Source: Hydrogenophaga sp040372165 (GTDB taxonomy: Bacteria; Pseudomonadota; Gammaproteobacteria; Burkholderiales; Burkholderiaceae_C). Taken from it: a stretch of 64,000 bases of DNA. The notes beneath the pieces were generated by a model that worked only from the letters and a program-made list of their open reading frames with translations, did no database searches and was not told the DNA's origin. Within the stretch, counting starts at the first letter, position 1, and every line of letters begins with the position of its first letter. A program made the position numbers and the translations under genes. The stretch lies in contig NZ_BAABWG010000002.1 in the NCBI RefSeq assembly GCF_040372165.1, positions 682,001-746,000 of the forward strand, written 5' to 3'. Positions 35,431-45,246 of this stretch are shown one piece after another.

Positions 35431-36741
35431 ATGCGTTTTCTTTTGTGGCGGCTTTCCAGTTTGCTCGGCGGTGTGGCCATGCTCATCGTCGGCGTGGGCC
35501 TGCTGTTTTCGGTACTGGGCCTGCGGGCGGGTGAGGCGGATTTCTCCGGTGTGGCCCTGGGCCTGATCACGTCGGCCTACTTTGTCGGGTTTGTGGCCGG
35601 CACATACCTGTGCCCCAAAATCATCCGCAAGGTCGGACACATCCGGGCCTTTGCGGCCATGGCGTCGCTGGCGTCCACCATGCCCATCCTGCACGCCTTG
35701 TGGATGGACCCATGGTTCTGGGGTGCTTTGCGCTTCATCACGGGAACCTGCCTGGTGGGCCTGTACATCGTGGTGGAGAGCTGGCTGAACACACTGGCGC
35801 CCAACGAGCACCGCGGCCGCCTGTTTTCCGTTTACATGGCGGTGAACTTCGTGGCGCTGGCGCTGGGCCAGTGGCTGATTCTGGTGGACAGCAGTGGCGG
35901 CTTTGTGCCGTTTGCACTGGTTTCTGTGATGTTCTCCTTCGCCCTGTTGCCCATCACCATGACGCCAGTGGATCAGCCCCAGCCGGTGGATGCGCCACGC
36001 CTGAGCATGCGAACCCTGTACAAGGCATCGCCCGTGGGTGTGGCAGCTGCCATGGCCTCCGGTCTGATCTCGGGTGCGTTCTACGGAATGGGAGCACTGT
36101 TTGCACAAGGCGTGGGCTTGCAGGACCAGTCGGTTGCGGCCTTTCTGGCCGCAGCCATTCTCGGTGGTGCCTTGTTCCAGTGGCCGGTGGGCCACTATTC
36201 CGACCGGCACGATCGGCGCTGGGTGCTGTTTTTCGTGTGTGCGATGGGCGTGGTGGTGTGCCTGGCCGTGCAGGCGTTGGCCCGCGTGTCGGTGGCTTCG
36301 CTGTTTCCGCTGGCGGTGGTGTTTGGCGGCATGATCTTCGCCGTGTACGGGCTGGGTGTGGCCCACACGAACGACGTGGTCGACTCCACCCGGCTGGTGG
36401 AATTCACGGGCGGCCTGTTGCTGGTGCACGGCACAGGGGCCGCGCTCGGTCCGACGGTGGCAGGTGTGGTCATGGACTACTTTGGTCCGTCGACGCTGAT
36501 GTTCTATTTTGCAGTGGTGCTGGCCGGGATGGCCGCCTACGCCCTCAAGCGCATCACCACGGTGGCGCCGGTGCCCGAAGAGGCAAAGGGCGATTTCGTG
36601 GTGATGGGTGCCGGCTCACAGGCGGTGCTGCACATGGACCCCAGGAGTCTGGCCGAAGAGCTGCCGTCCGAAGGACCGGAGCCCGAGCTGGCCGCCATGG
36701 GCGGCGAAGAGGCTGAGCGGCCTGCGCCTCAGCACGAGTAG
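35431..36741 (+). CDS. Major facilitator superfamily transporter (YcaD-like)
   Basis: A 436-residue protein with 12 hydrophobic segments. It has the conserved motif after helix 2 (KIIRKVGHIRAFA), the ESWLN sequence in helix 5 (LYIVVESWLNTLAP) and NEHRGRLFS, which are typical of YcaD/YfkF-like MFS proteins. The substrate is not known. A hydrophilic C-terminal tail of about 60 residues is rich in Glu and Pro (EELPSEGPEPELAA). The start at 35431 replaces an upstream extension that overlaps uppP. Convergent with the histidine kinase gene ending at 36763. Confidence 0.9.
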   Translation: MRFLLWRLSSLLGGVAMLIVGVGLLFSVLGLRAGEADFSGVALGLITSAYFVGFVAGTYLCPKIIRKVGHIRAFAAMASLASTMPILHALWMDPWFWGALRFITGTCLVGLYIVVESWLNTLAPNEHRGRLFSVYMAVNFVALALGQWLILVDSSGGFVPFALVSVMFSFALLPITMTPVDQPQPVDAPRLSMRTLYKASPVGVAAAMASGLISGAFYGMGALFAQGVGLQDQSVAAFLAAAILGGALFQWPVGHYSDRHDRRWVLFFVCAMGVVVCLAVQALARVSVASLFPLAVVFGGMIFAVYGLGVAHTNDVVDSTRLVEFTGGLLLVHGTGAALGPTVAGVVMDYFGPSTLMFYFAVVLAGMAAYALKRITTVAPVPEEAKGDFVVMGAGSQAVLHMDPRSLAEELPSEGPEPELAAMGGEEAERPAPQHE

Positions 36742-36762
36742 CCGCTGCATGGGCAGCCGGCA

Positions 36763-38355
36763 CTACTGTCCCGAGTCTGCGAAGGCGTGCCCCATGGTGA
36801 AGGCAAAGTTCGCGCCTTCGCCTCTCTGGCCTCTGGCGCGGATGTGCCCGTCGTGCCGCTCGACGATTCGGCGCACTGTGGCCAGCCCGATGCCAAGCCC
36901 CGGAAACTCTTTTGCAGTGTGCAGACGCTGGAACGGTCTGAACAGATTGCTGGCCTTGTCCATGTCGAAGCCTGCGCCGTTGTCGGCCACGTGAAACCAT
37001 GTGTCCGGCCCTTCCTGGGTGGAGCTCACGGTGATTCTGGGCGACGGAGTTTGCGCGGTGTACTTCCAGGCGTTGCCCAGCAGGTTGCTCAACACCGCAT
37101 GCATCAGCGCTTCGTCGGCCTGGGCAGACATGCCCGGCTCGACCTGCCACTGCACCAGGCGCTCTGGTGAAGCGCTGCTGTAGTCCTGCAGCAGTTTGGT
37201 GGCCATGGAAGACACATCCACCGGCGTGCGCCGGATGCCGCCTCTGGCGTACTGGGCCAGGCGCAGCAACCCATCGATGAGCTGCCCCATGTTTCGGCTC
37301 GCATCCTTGATGCGCTGCAAGTGGTAGTGGCCGGCTTCTGACAGCGTTTTCTCGTCTTCTTCGATCGACTGTGCAAAGCCGTTGATGATGCGCAGTGGTG
37401 AACGCAGATCGTGGGCGACCGCGTAGGAGTAGCGCTCCAGTTCATCGTAGGCTGTGGACAGTTCGCGGGTGCGTGTCTTGATGCGTCGCTCGAGCGAGCT
37501 GTGCAGGCGGCGCAGCTCGGTCTCGACCAGCTTGCGCGGGGTGATGTCCTGAAAGACGGCAATGAAATAGCTGGCGCCGGCATGCACAGCGGTGCGGCTG
37601 CGCGTGTGTGGGTGACGCACGATCGCAAACGTGAGCAAGACCCATTCGGTGCGGCCTCCTTTGGGCCGCAGCTTGCATTCGATCTGTGCCTGCTGATGCT
37701 CGCCGGCGGCGAGCGCATGCAGCCTTGGCAGCAGTGCGGGAGATAGCTTGTCCTCCAGGTGCTCTTCCACGGAGGTAGAGATGATCTCGGCCCGGATCAG
37801 CCCCAGCATGTCGCACAGCATCTTGTTGGCCAGCAGGATGTTGCCTGCGGGCGAGACGTGGGCAATGCCGATGGCCGCATGCTCGAAGGTGTCGATGAAG
37901 TGCTGGTGCTCGAACTCTGCCTGGCTGATGGATTCGCGCAGGCGGTGGTTCCGGCTTTGCAGCAATGCCGTGCTCACGACGGCAAGCCCCATGGCAATGA
38001 AATGGCTGGCGTTGAGCAGCAAGGCTTGCTGCCAGGAAAAGAAGGCCAGGCCGGGCTGCCAGTTGGTCAGGGCCAGGTCGATGAAGACCAGGCTGAGAAA
38101 CATGCTGAAGACGCCCGCCTGCCAGCCACCGAGCAGTGCGGAGATGATGGTGGCCACGCTGTAAGTGGCAAAGCGGCCGCCTTCCCATTGGTCGGGGAAC
38201 AGGGCAGTCGCCAATGCCGCTGCTGCAGTCGTCACCAGGCCCAGCACTAGCCTGGGGGCGAGAGGGGATTGCTGTGGGGATGTATTGAACAGGGCAGCAA
38301 ACACCCTGCGATACAGGTGCAGCTGCACCTGCAGAAAATTGTCCAAGATACGCAC
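36763..38355 (-). CDS. DUF4118/PAS sensor histidine kinase 1
   Basis: A 530-residue kinase. Residues about 25-130 hold four hydrophobic segments of a DUF4118-type membrane sensor (GLVTTAAAALATALFPDQW). A PAS domain spans about 150-280 (FEHAAIGIAHVSPAGNILLA). HisKA contains the phospho-accepting histidine in YAVAHDLRSPLRIINGFA (about residue 325), and a HATPase domain (LLGNAWKYT, VADNGAGFD, GLGIGLATV) ends it. No response regulator is adjacent, so the partner is unknown. It is very similar to the kinase at 38570. Confidence 0.93.
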   Translation of the reverse strand: MRILDNFLQVQLHLYRRVFAALFNTSPQQSPLAPRLVLGLVTTAAAALATALFPDQWEGGRFATYSVATIISALLGGWQAGVFSMFLSLVFIDLALTNWQPGLAFFSWQQALLLNASHFIAMGLAVVSTALLQSRNHRLRESISQAEFEHQHFIDTFEHAAIGIAHVSPAGNILLANKMLCDMLGLIRAEIISTSVEEHLEDKLSPALLPRLHALAAGEHQQAQIECKLRPKGGRTEWVLLTFAIVRHPHTRSRTAVHAGASYFIAVFQDITPRKLVETELRRLHSSLERRIKTRTRELSTAYDELERYSYAVAHDLRSPLRIINGFAQSIEEDEKTLSEAGHYHLQRIKDASRNMGQLIDGLLRLAQYARGGIRRTPVDVSSMATKLLQDYSSASPERLVQWQVEPGMSAQADEALMHAVLSNLLGNAWKYTAQTPSPRITVSSTQEGPDTWFHVADNGAGFDMDKASNLFRPFQRLHTAKEFPGLGIGLATVRRIVERHDGHIRARGQRGEGANFAFTMGHAFADSGQ

Positions 38356-38480
38356 CCGACAGTTGTGTCAGGGCCGAAGTTGCGATGAGTTGGTTATATT
38401 CCTATTTGTAACGGCCAGCTAGAGCGCCGGATCACCGCCTGTCATGCAGTTTGATTTGCGTCAGCCATTTGACGGATTCG

Positions 38481-38520
38481 GCAGGGTTTCGCAAGGTTTC
38501 GCAAGGTTTTGCAGGGCTTG
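38481..38520. repeat. Four tandem 10-bp units (GCAAGGTTTC)
   Basis: GCAGGGTTTC, GCAAGGTTTC, GCAAGGTTTT and GCAGGGCTTG follow each other exactly every 10 bases in the gap between the two kinase genes. A period of 10 bases keeps each unit on the same face of the helix, as an array of regulator half-sites would be. Confidence 0.75.
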
Positions 38521-38569
38521 TGTTGCCGGGAACATGAAGGAACCTTGAGGTACCGCTTCATTGCCGCTT

Positions 38570-40546
38570 TCAGTGCGCGGGCGCCTGGCTCCTGGCATCG
38601 TGCTGGGTGTTTTGGCTGACATGGCTGCCATCCTGCGCTGCCAGCGTGAAGCAGAAGGTCGCGCCTTCCCCCGGTGCCGACTCAGCCCACAGGTCTCCGC
38701 CATGGCGATCGACAATGCGCCGCACCGTGGCCAGCCCGATGCCCAGCCCTTCAAACTCGCGTTCCATGTGCAGGCGCTGAAACGGCTGAAACAGCTTTTC
38801 GGCTTTGCCCATGTCAAAGCCGGGCCCATTGTCCTGCACGCAGATGTAGGTTTTGCCATCCACGTCGCGCTCGTAGATCCGGATGTGGGCATCTTCGGTG
38901 TTGGACGTGTACTTCCAGGCGTTCCCGATCAGGTTTTGCAGCAGCGCATCGAGCAGGCCCGGATCGGCCTGGGTGGCCATGTGCGGGGCAACCGTCCAGC
39001 GAACGCGCCTGCCCTGAGCGCCGGCAGACATCTCTTCCAGCACGCGGGTGGCGGCGCCGCTGACATCGATGTCGGAACGGTGCACTTCCCCTCTGGAGTA
39101 CTGCGAGAGCTTGAGCAGGCCGTCGATGAGCACGCCCATCTTGGCGCTGGCATTCATGATGCGTTTGAGGTGTGTTTGCCCCAGCGGGCCGAGGTCCTGC
39201 ACGTCTTCCACAATGGCTTGCGCGAAACCGTTGATCACGCGCAGTGGCGAGCGCAGATCGTGCGCCACCGCGTAGGAGTAGCTCTCCAACTGGTCGTAAG
39301 CCAGCCGTAGCTCATGGGTGCGTTCGCGGATGCGGCGCTCCAGTGTGTCATTGAGGTCCCGGATTTCCTTCTCGGCCAGGATCTGTTTGGTCACGTCGCG
39401 CGTCACGCCATAGGCACGTGTGGCTTTCCCGTCGTCGTCGCGTTCGAACTCGGCACGCACCGCGAGCCAGTGGTCTTCGCCATTGATCACGGCGCGGTAG
39501 GTGGCGTCGTATTGCACGTCGCCATCGATGGCGCGACGCCAGTCGGTGACCAGGCGCTCGCGGTCATCCGGGTGGGCGATGGCGAGCAAATCGTCGTTGC
39601 TGAAATCGTTGGTTTGCATGCCGATCCACACATGCGAGTTGTTGTGGGCCTTGTAGCGCCCGGTGGCGATGTCGCCCTCCCAGGTCGTCATCTGGATCAG
39701 GGCGTGGGCCTGGCGAATGAGCCGGCGGCTGGCCTGCAGCGCTTCCTCGGTGCGCTTGTAAGGCGTGATGTCCTGCACCACGGAGATCAGGTAGTCTGGC
39801 CTCCCCTGGTCGTCCCGGATGAGCGCTGTGGTCAGCTGTGCCCAAATGATCTCGCCTGACCGATGCAGGTAACGCTTTTGTCTTGCAAACTTGTCGCGGG
39901 TACCGGCTCGCAGTTCCTTGAGCAGCTTTTCGTCCAGCTCGATGTCGTCGGGGTGGGTCAAGTCCTGAAAACGCAGGTGGGAGAGTTCGGCCTCGGTGTA
40001 GCCCAGCAGATCACAGTATTGCTGGTTGACCCTGATGAGGTGGCCGTCCAGGGCAATGTGTGCAATGCCGGCGGCCGCGTGCTGGAACGTCTGCTGCAGC
40101 CTTTTGCGGCTGGTGCGCAAGGCGCTGCCCGTGTCTTCGAGCTTGCGCTGCTTCTGCTGCAGCAGCCAGATGCTGCCGACCACGATGACCTGTGTGGTCA
40201 GGTGCCAGAAATTGAGAATGAGCGCGTTCTGAACGTCATCGAAGGCGAGCTCGCCGTACGGCTTGACGAGGAAAAAGTTCACCAGCAGGGTACCCAGAGC
40301 GGTACTGACCAGCCCGGGGCCCAGGCCGCCAATGTAGGCTGCCACGGCACCGGCCAGGGTGAAGGTGAGAAAGCGTCCGCCTTCTTCGGCTGGCGCAAGC
40401 AGGATGCGCAGCCAGGCTGCCAGCACGGTCAGTGCGATGGCCGCGCCGTAACGCAACCAGGCATTGTGCGCCGATGGCTGCCAGTTCTGCAGTGTGTTCC
40501 ACGCCCACTCCCATACGGGTCTGGAGCGCTGAGGGGTGGAGGACAT
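38570..40546 (-). CDS. DUF4118/PAS sensor histidine kinase 2
   Basis: A 658-residue kinase with a DUF4118-type membrane region (about residues 30-125), two PAS domains (about 150-270 with FQHAAAGIAHIALDGHLI, and 280-400 with a PAC-type end DVTKQIL), HisKA (YAVAHDLRSPLRVINGFA) and HATPase (LIGNAWKYT, VQDNGPGFD, GLGIGLATV). Both halves are closely related to the kinase at 36763, which lacks the second PAS. Tandem duplication and domain change are likely. No regulator gene is adjacent. The sensed signal is unknown; DUF4118 occurs in KdpD. Confidence 0.93.
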   Translation of the reverse strand: MSSTPQRSRPVWEWAWNTLQNWQPSAHNAWLRYGAAIALTVLAAWLRILLAPAEEGGRFLTFTLAGAVAAYIGGLGPGLVSTALGTLLVNFFLVKPYGELAFDDVQNALILNFWHLTTQVIVVGSIWLLQQKQRKLEDTGSALRTSRKRLQQTFQHAAAGIAHIALDGHLIRVNQQYCDLLGYTEAELSHLRFQDLTHPDDIELDEKLLKELRAGTRDKFARQKRYLHRSGEIIWAQLTTALIRDDQGRPDYLISVVQDITPYKRTEEALQASRRLIRQAHALIQMTTWEGDIATGRYKAHNNSHVWIGMQTNDFSNDDLLAIAHPDDRERLVTDWRRAIDGDVQYDATYRAVINGEDHWLAVRAEFERDDDGKATRAYGVTRDVTKQILAEKEIRDLNDTLERRIRERTHELRLAYDQLESYSYAVAHDLRSPLRVINGFAQAIVEDVQDLGPLGQTHLKRIMNASAKMGVLIDGLLKLSQYSRGEVHRSDIDVSGAATRVLEEMSAGAQGRRVRWTVAPHMATQADPGLLDALLQNLIGNAWKYTSNTEDAHIRIYERDVDGKTYICVQDNGPGFDMGKAEKLFQPFQRLHMEREFEGLGIGLATVRRIVDRHGGDLWAESAPGEGATFCFTLAAQDGSHVSQNTQHDARSQAPAH

Positions 40547-40640
40547 TCAGGCGATGTGTGGGTGAAGGTTCCGGGCGGGGGCATTTCCCGCTTCCTCTCT
40601 TCTTATAGCCGACACACAGGCCAAAGGGTAGAGACTTTTG

Positions 40641-41513
40641 TCAAGACCGCTGAACGGGTTCGTGACTTAGGTCCTTGTTCATGGATTTGATGGCTGCATC
40701 GACAAGCGCGGCCGTCTCCAGCGGCTTCTCCATCGGAAACAGATGGCTGCCGGGCGTGATGGTCAGGCGAGGTGGCGCATCGGTACCGATGACCTTGCGG
40801 GTCATGCGCAGACCCACATGCCGCAGCTCGGTAGATTCCTGTCCGCCGATGAATGCCAGTGGGCATTGCAATGGGTGGCGGCGCAGAAGACTGTCCACGT
40901 TGTGCGGCAGGGTGTTGTAGATCAGGGTTTCGACATCGCGGTCGAAAGAGAGGACGCGCTGTGTGGAGCCGTCCGGTAGCACGTGGTCGTGCGTGCCATG
41001 GTCGACATAGTCTTGCAGCACTTGGGGGTCCCAGCGGGCAAAGGCGCGCTTGTGCTGAAAATGACTGAGCACATCGTCCCGGCTGGGCCAGCTGTTGCGG
41101 CGCTTGCGGCTGACGCGCCCGGGGGACAGCGAGCCGGCCAGCTGCGTGTGCTTGGCCAGGCCCAGCACATTGGCTTTCCAGCCACTGATGAGGGGCGAGT
41201 CCAGCATGACCACGCCGGCGATTGGCTTGCCCGCCAGCACAGGGTGCACGGCCGCGCACATGCAGCTGAGAAAGCCGCCCAGAGAGTGGCCGACCAGCCA
41301 GAGCTCGCCTTCGTGACCGGCGGCTTCGGCGTTGATGTAGTCAGCCAGCTGCTGGATCAGGTGGGGCCAGTTGTTGGTGACCGGGTAGCCGGGATCATGA
41401 CCGATCTTCTCCAACCCCCTGACCGTGTAGCCCCTGGCCCGCAAGGACTTGAACATCACCGAGTAGGTGCTCAGCGGAAAACTGTTGGCGTGGGAAAAAA
41501 CGATCAGGGACAT
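40641..41513 (-). CDS. Alpha/beta hydrolase
   Basis: A 290-residue cytosolic enzyme. LIVFSHANSFPLSTY holds the oxyanion region, LWLVGHSLGGFLSC the nucleophile serine (about residue 98), and TITPGSHLFPMEKP the catalytic histidine (about residue 262). No signal peptide. The substrate is not shown. It lies between the kinase gene and the protease gene on the same strand, with 57 bases to the protease stop at 41571. Confidence 0.9.
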   Translation of the reverse strand: MSLIVFSHANSFPLSTYSVMFKSLRARGYTVRGLEKIGHDPGYPVTNNWPHLIQQLADYINAEAAGHEGELWLVGHSLGGFLSCMCAAVHPVLAGKPIAGVVMLDSPLISGWKANVLGLAKHTQLAGSLSPGRVSRKRRNSWPSRDDVLSHFQHKRAFARWDPQVLQDYVDHGTHDHVLPDGSTQRVLSFDRDVETLIYNTLPHNVDSLLRRHPLQCPLAFIGGQESTELRHVGLRMTRKVIGTDAPPRLTITPGSHLFPMEKPLETAALVDAAIKSMNKDLSHEPVQRS

Positions 41514-41570
41514 TCGTCGTGATGGCAGCGCGCAGGTAGCGCTACCGGGCGGGAAAAAGGTGCAACCCGC

Positions 41571-42401
41571 TCAGTCGGTGAAGCGCTGGCGCGGGTCGGA
41601 AATCTTGCGCAGTTCCGAGAGGTGCTCGCCCCGGTGGAGGATGGGCGTGTCGGTGGGGAAGCGCCCCCAGCTGGGATCGTCAATGCTGACAAACGCGTCG
41701 TGCAGTTTCTGGCCCCAGGTCGAGCGAAGCATCTGGAAATACGGATTCTGCTCATCAATGCAGGCAAGGCGGTCACATTCGAGACGGTTGGCCTCGTAGA
41801 CCGCCATGTCCAGCGGAAGACCGACCGACAGGTTGGATTTGAGTGTGGAGTCCATGGAAACCAGCAGGCATTTGGCGGCTTCGTCCAGTGGCGTGTCCAT
41901 GTTGATGACGCGGTCGAGCACGGGTTTGCCGTACTTGGATTCGCCAATCTGGAAAAACGCGGTTTCGGCCGTGGCCTCGATGAAGTTGCCCGCCGAGTAG
42001 ATCTGGAACAGGCGCATGCCTTCGCCGGCAATCTGGCCGCCAAAAATCATGGATACGTTGAATTCCACACCAGAGTTTTTCAGGGCTTCTCCGTCGCGCC
42101 GGTAGACGTGGCGCACGGCCGAGCCGAGGACGCGAGCTGCGTCGAACATGCTGGCGGCGTTCCAGATGGTGATGGGTTCTTCGCTGTCAGGGTCGTGCAG
42201 GTGCTCGGTCTGCAGGATCTCGCGAATGGATTGTGAAATGCTCAGGTTGCCAGCTGAGAGCAGGCACATGAAGCGGTCGCCCGGCTTCTCGTACACCATC
42301 ATTTTTCGGAAGGTGCTGATCTGGTCGAGGCCGGCGTTGGTGCGGGAGTCGGAGAGGAAGACCATGCCGGCCTTGAGGCGGGCAGCGACGCAGTAGGTCA
42401 T
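41571..42401 (-). CDS. Anbu: ancestral beta-subunit proteasome-like peptidase
   Basis: A 276-residue Ntn hydrolase that begins MTYCVAARLKAGMVFLSDSR. After removal of Met, Thr2 would be the nucleophile, with Asp18 and Lys33 in the positions of the proteasome active site (T1, D17, K33). This matches Anbu (HslV-like) proteins, which form helical or lock-washer oligomers. Anbu genes usually lie with ATP-grasp, alpha-E and transglutaminase genes; none is here. Instead its ATG overlaps the mutS stop by 4 bases (42398-42401). Confidence 0.88.
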   Translation of the reverse strand: MTYCVAARLKAGMVFLSDSRTNAGLDQISTFRKMMVYEKPGDRFMCLLSAGNLSISQSIREILQTEHLHDPDSEEPITIWNAASMFDAARVLGSAVRHVYRRDGEALKNSGVEFNVSMIFGGQIAGEGMRLFQIYSAGNFIEATAETAFFQIGESKYGKPVLDRVINMDTPLDEAAKCLLVSMDSTLKSNLSVGLPLDMAVYEANRLECDRLACIDEQNPYFQMLRSTWGQKLHDAFVSIDDPSWGRFPTDTPILHRGEHLSELRKISDPRQRFTD

Positions 42402-45034
42402 GATGGGTGTTTCAAAGAGAGTTTCTTCAGCAAATATAGCTGTTCCAGCGCTTCCCGGGGGGACAGCGCGTCGGGGTCAATGTGCGCCATGGCCGCGTCC
42501 AGGGGAGAGGGCTCCGGGTCGTCGGCCACAGGTGGTGGCGCAAACAGGTCCACCTGCTCGCGGCTGTTCTCGCTTTGCGCTTCCAGCGAGGTCAGCGTGT
42601 GTCGGGCCTGCTGCACCACGGCCGTGGGAACGCCGGCCAGGCGGGCGACCTGAATGCCGTAGCTGCGGCTGGCCGGGCCGGGTTCGATCTGGTGCAGGAA
42701 GACAATGCCGGACTTGCCGTTGCCTTCAACCGCACTCACGTGCACGTTGACCGCCTGGTGCTGGCGGGCGGGCAGCTCGGTGAGCTCGAAATAGTGGGTG
42801 GCAAACAGGGTGAAGCACTTGACCTTGTCATGCAGGTAGGTGGCGATGCCACTGGCCAGTGCCAGACCGTCAAAGGTAGAGGTGCCGCGCCCGATCTCAT
42901 CCATGAGGACGAGGCTGTTGGGCGTGGCCGCGTGAAGAATTTGTGCAGCCTCGGTCATCTCGACCATGAAGGTCGATTGCGCATTGGCCAGGTCGTCGGC
43001 GGCCCCGATGCGGGTGTGAATGGCATCGATCGGGCCGAGGCGGCAGGTGTCTGCCGGCACGCGGCTGCCCATGCTGGCCAGCAACACAATCACGGCCACC
43101 TGGCGCATGTAGGTGCTTTTGCCGCCCATGTTCGGGCCGGTGATGACCTGCATGCGCTGCTTGGGGCCAAGTGCTGTGTCGTTGGCGATGAAGCTGCCGC
43201 CCGAGGTTTCGTTCAGGCGCGCTTCCACCACCGGGTGGCGCCCGCCCCGGATCTCGATGCAAGGCTCGTTGGCAAACGTGGGCGTGGTCCAGCCGAGTGT
43301 CAGGGCACGCTCGGTCAGGGCACACAAGGCGTCCACCGAAGCCATGGCGCGGGCCAGGCGAGTCAGCGGTGTGATGAAGGCCTGCAGCTGGTCGAGCAGT
43401 TGTTCGTAGAGAAACTTCTCCCGGGCCAGCGCACGCTCTTGTGCAGAGAGGGCCTTGTCTTCAAAGGCCTTGAGTTCGGGCGTGATGAAACGCTCGGCGT
43501 TCTTGAGCGTTTGGCGACGGCGATAGTCTTCTGGCACGCGGCTGGCCTGACCGGCCGTGACTTCGATGTAGAAGCCGTGCACCTTGTTGTATTGCACCTT
43601 CAGGTTGGCAATGCCAGTGCGCTCGCGCTCCTTGGTTTCCAGTTCGATGAGGAAGCTGTCGCAGTTGTTCTGGATGCCGCGCAGTTCGTCGAGCTCGGCG
43701 TCGTGACCGTCGGCGATGACGCCGCCATCGCGCACCAGCACCGAGGGCTCTGGCGCAATGGCGCGTGCGAGCATCTGGGCGGCATCTGTCGGGGGCGAGA
43801 GGTCGTGGCCCAGTTTGGCCAGCAGTTCGTCTTCGTTTTCGCAGGTGGCAGCCAGGCGTTGGGAAAGGGCGTCAGCCCGTTCCAGCGATTGCAGCAAACC
43901 CACCAGTTCACGCGGTTTGACTTGCCTCAGTGCAATGCGGGCGGTGACCCGCTCCACGTCGTTGGCACCCTTGAGCGTGTCGCGCAGGCCGGACCACAGC
44001 TGTGAGTCGGCGAGCTGGCCGATGGCATCGAGCCGGGCGGAGGCCACGCTGCGATCGCGCGGGGGCTCCAGCAACCATTGCTTGAGGCAACGGCTGCCCA
44101 TGCCGGTGCGGCAGGTATCGAGCAGGGAGAACAGGGTAGGGCTGGTTTCACCGCGCAGGGTGTGGGTCAGCTCGAGGTTGCGCCGTGTGTTGATGGGAAG
44201 GTCTATCAGCTCATCGTCGCGTGCGACCTTGAGGCTGCGCACGTGGGGCAGCTGGCCGCCCTGCGTATGCTCGGCATAGTTGAGCAGGGCAGCGGCTGCG
44301 GCATGGGCATCGTGCAGGCTTTGGGCATCCCATGCCGCCAGGCTGGCGGCCTGCAGTTGCTCCAGCAGCTTGCGCTCGCCCAGGCCGCTGTCAAATGCCC
44401 AGGCCGGCCGTAGCACGGCCACCGTGCGCTGGCCATTGGGCAGAGGCTGGGCTGTCAAAGTGAGCAGGCGTTGCTCGAACGTGTTGCTGGCGTCCGCGCT
44501 GTACACCACCTCGCTTGGCCCAATGCGGGCGATCCAGTCACCCAGCGCGTCAGATTCGCATTGGGCCAGATACACGGTGCCCTGCGTCACGGCCATCCAG
44601 GCCAGGCCACAGCCTGTGCGCGCACCCGGGTGGACGCTGAGCAACATGGCTTCTGACTTGTCGGACAGCAACTCGCTGTCGGTCAGCGTGCCCGGGGTCA
44701 CGACGCGAACCACTTTGCGTTCCACCGGGCCTTTGGACGTGGCCACGTCTCCCACCTGTTCACAAATGGCCACGGATTCGCCCATCTTGATCAGACGCCC
44801 CAGATAGCCATCCACCGAATGAAAAGGTACCCCTGCCATGACCACCGGTTTGCCACCCGACTGTCCACGCTGTGTGAGCGTGATGTCCAGCAATCGCGCG
44901 GCTTTCTCGGCGTCTTCAAAGAAGAGCTCGTAAAAATCGCCCATTCGGTAGAAAACGAGGGTGCGCGGGTACTCTGCCTTGATGGTCAGGTACTGCTGCA
45001 TCATGGGGGTGTGCTTGACCGTGTCGGAACTCAC
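42398..45034 (-). CDS. mutS: DNA mismatch repair protein MutS
   Basis: An 878-residue protein with all MutS landmarks. The mismatch-binding FYRMGDFYELFFEDA lies near residue 30. The Walker A loop GPNMGGKSTYMRQV lies near residue 625, and MVEMTEAAQILHAAT and MDEIGRGTSTFDG form the D-loop and Walker B regions. A C-terminal part of about 70 residues supports tetramer formation. It recognises base mismatches and recruits MutL. Length is normal. Its stop overlaps the Anbu ATG, which makes an unusual pair. Confidence 0.98.
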   Translation of the reverse strand: MSSDTVKHTPMMQQYLTIKAEYPRTLVFYRMGDFYELFFEDAEKAARLLDITLTQRGQSGGKPVVMAGVPFHSVDGYLGRLIKMGESVAICEQVGDVATSKGPVERKVVRVVTPGTLTDSELLSDKSEAMLLSVHPGARTGCGLAWMAVTQGTVYLAQCESDALGDWIARIGPSEVVYSADASNTFEQRLLTLTAQPLPNGQRTVAVLRPAWAFDSGLGERKLLEQLQAASLAAWDAQSLHDAHAAAAALLNYAEHTQGGQLPHVRSLKVARDDELIDLPINTRRNLELTHTLRGETSPTLFSLLDTCRTGMGSRCLKQWLLEPPRDRSVASARLDAIGQLADSQLWSGLRDTLKGANDVERVTARIALRQVKPRELVGLLQSLERADALSQRLAATCENEDELLAKLGHDLSPPTDAAQMLARAIAPEPSVLVRDGGVIADGHDAELDELRGIQNNCDSFLIELETKERERTGIANLKVQYNKVHGFYIEVTAGQASRVPEDYRRRQTLKNAERFITPELKAFEDKALSAQERALAREKFLYEQLLDQLQAFITPLTRLARAMASVDALCALTERALTLGWTTPTFANEPCIEIRGGRHPVVEARLNETSGGSFIANDTALGPKQRMQVITGPNMGGKSTYMRQVAVIVLLASMGSRVPADTCRLGPIDAIHTRIGAADDLANAQSTFMVEMTEAAQILHAATPNSLVLMDEIGRGTSTFDGLALASGIATYLHDKVKCFTLFATHYFELTELPARQHQAVNVHVSAVEGNGKSGIVFLHQIEPGPASRSYGIQVARLAGVPTAVVQQARHTLTSLEAQSENSREQVDLFAPPPVADDPEPSPLDAAMAHIDPDALSPREALEQLYLLKKLSLKHPS

Positions 45035-45246
45035 GATATGCCTGGGTACGCTAGGGTATTTGAAGGATCGGATACTTTATCAGTTCGAACCCTGATAGTT
45101 TCAGGGCTTGATGTACTGGAAAATGCGCCGAAGGGAGGCGTGGGTTTTGATCCGTCGGGAGTTTTTTCGCGCTGACGTCATCCATGGATGCTGTTGGTGC
45201 CTGGCCGCCACGGCCAGCCCTGTGACAGGGAATAGATACGCGTCCA

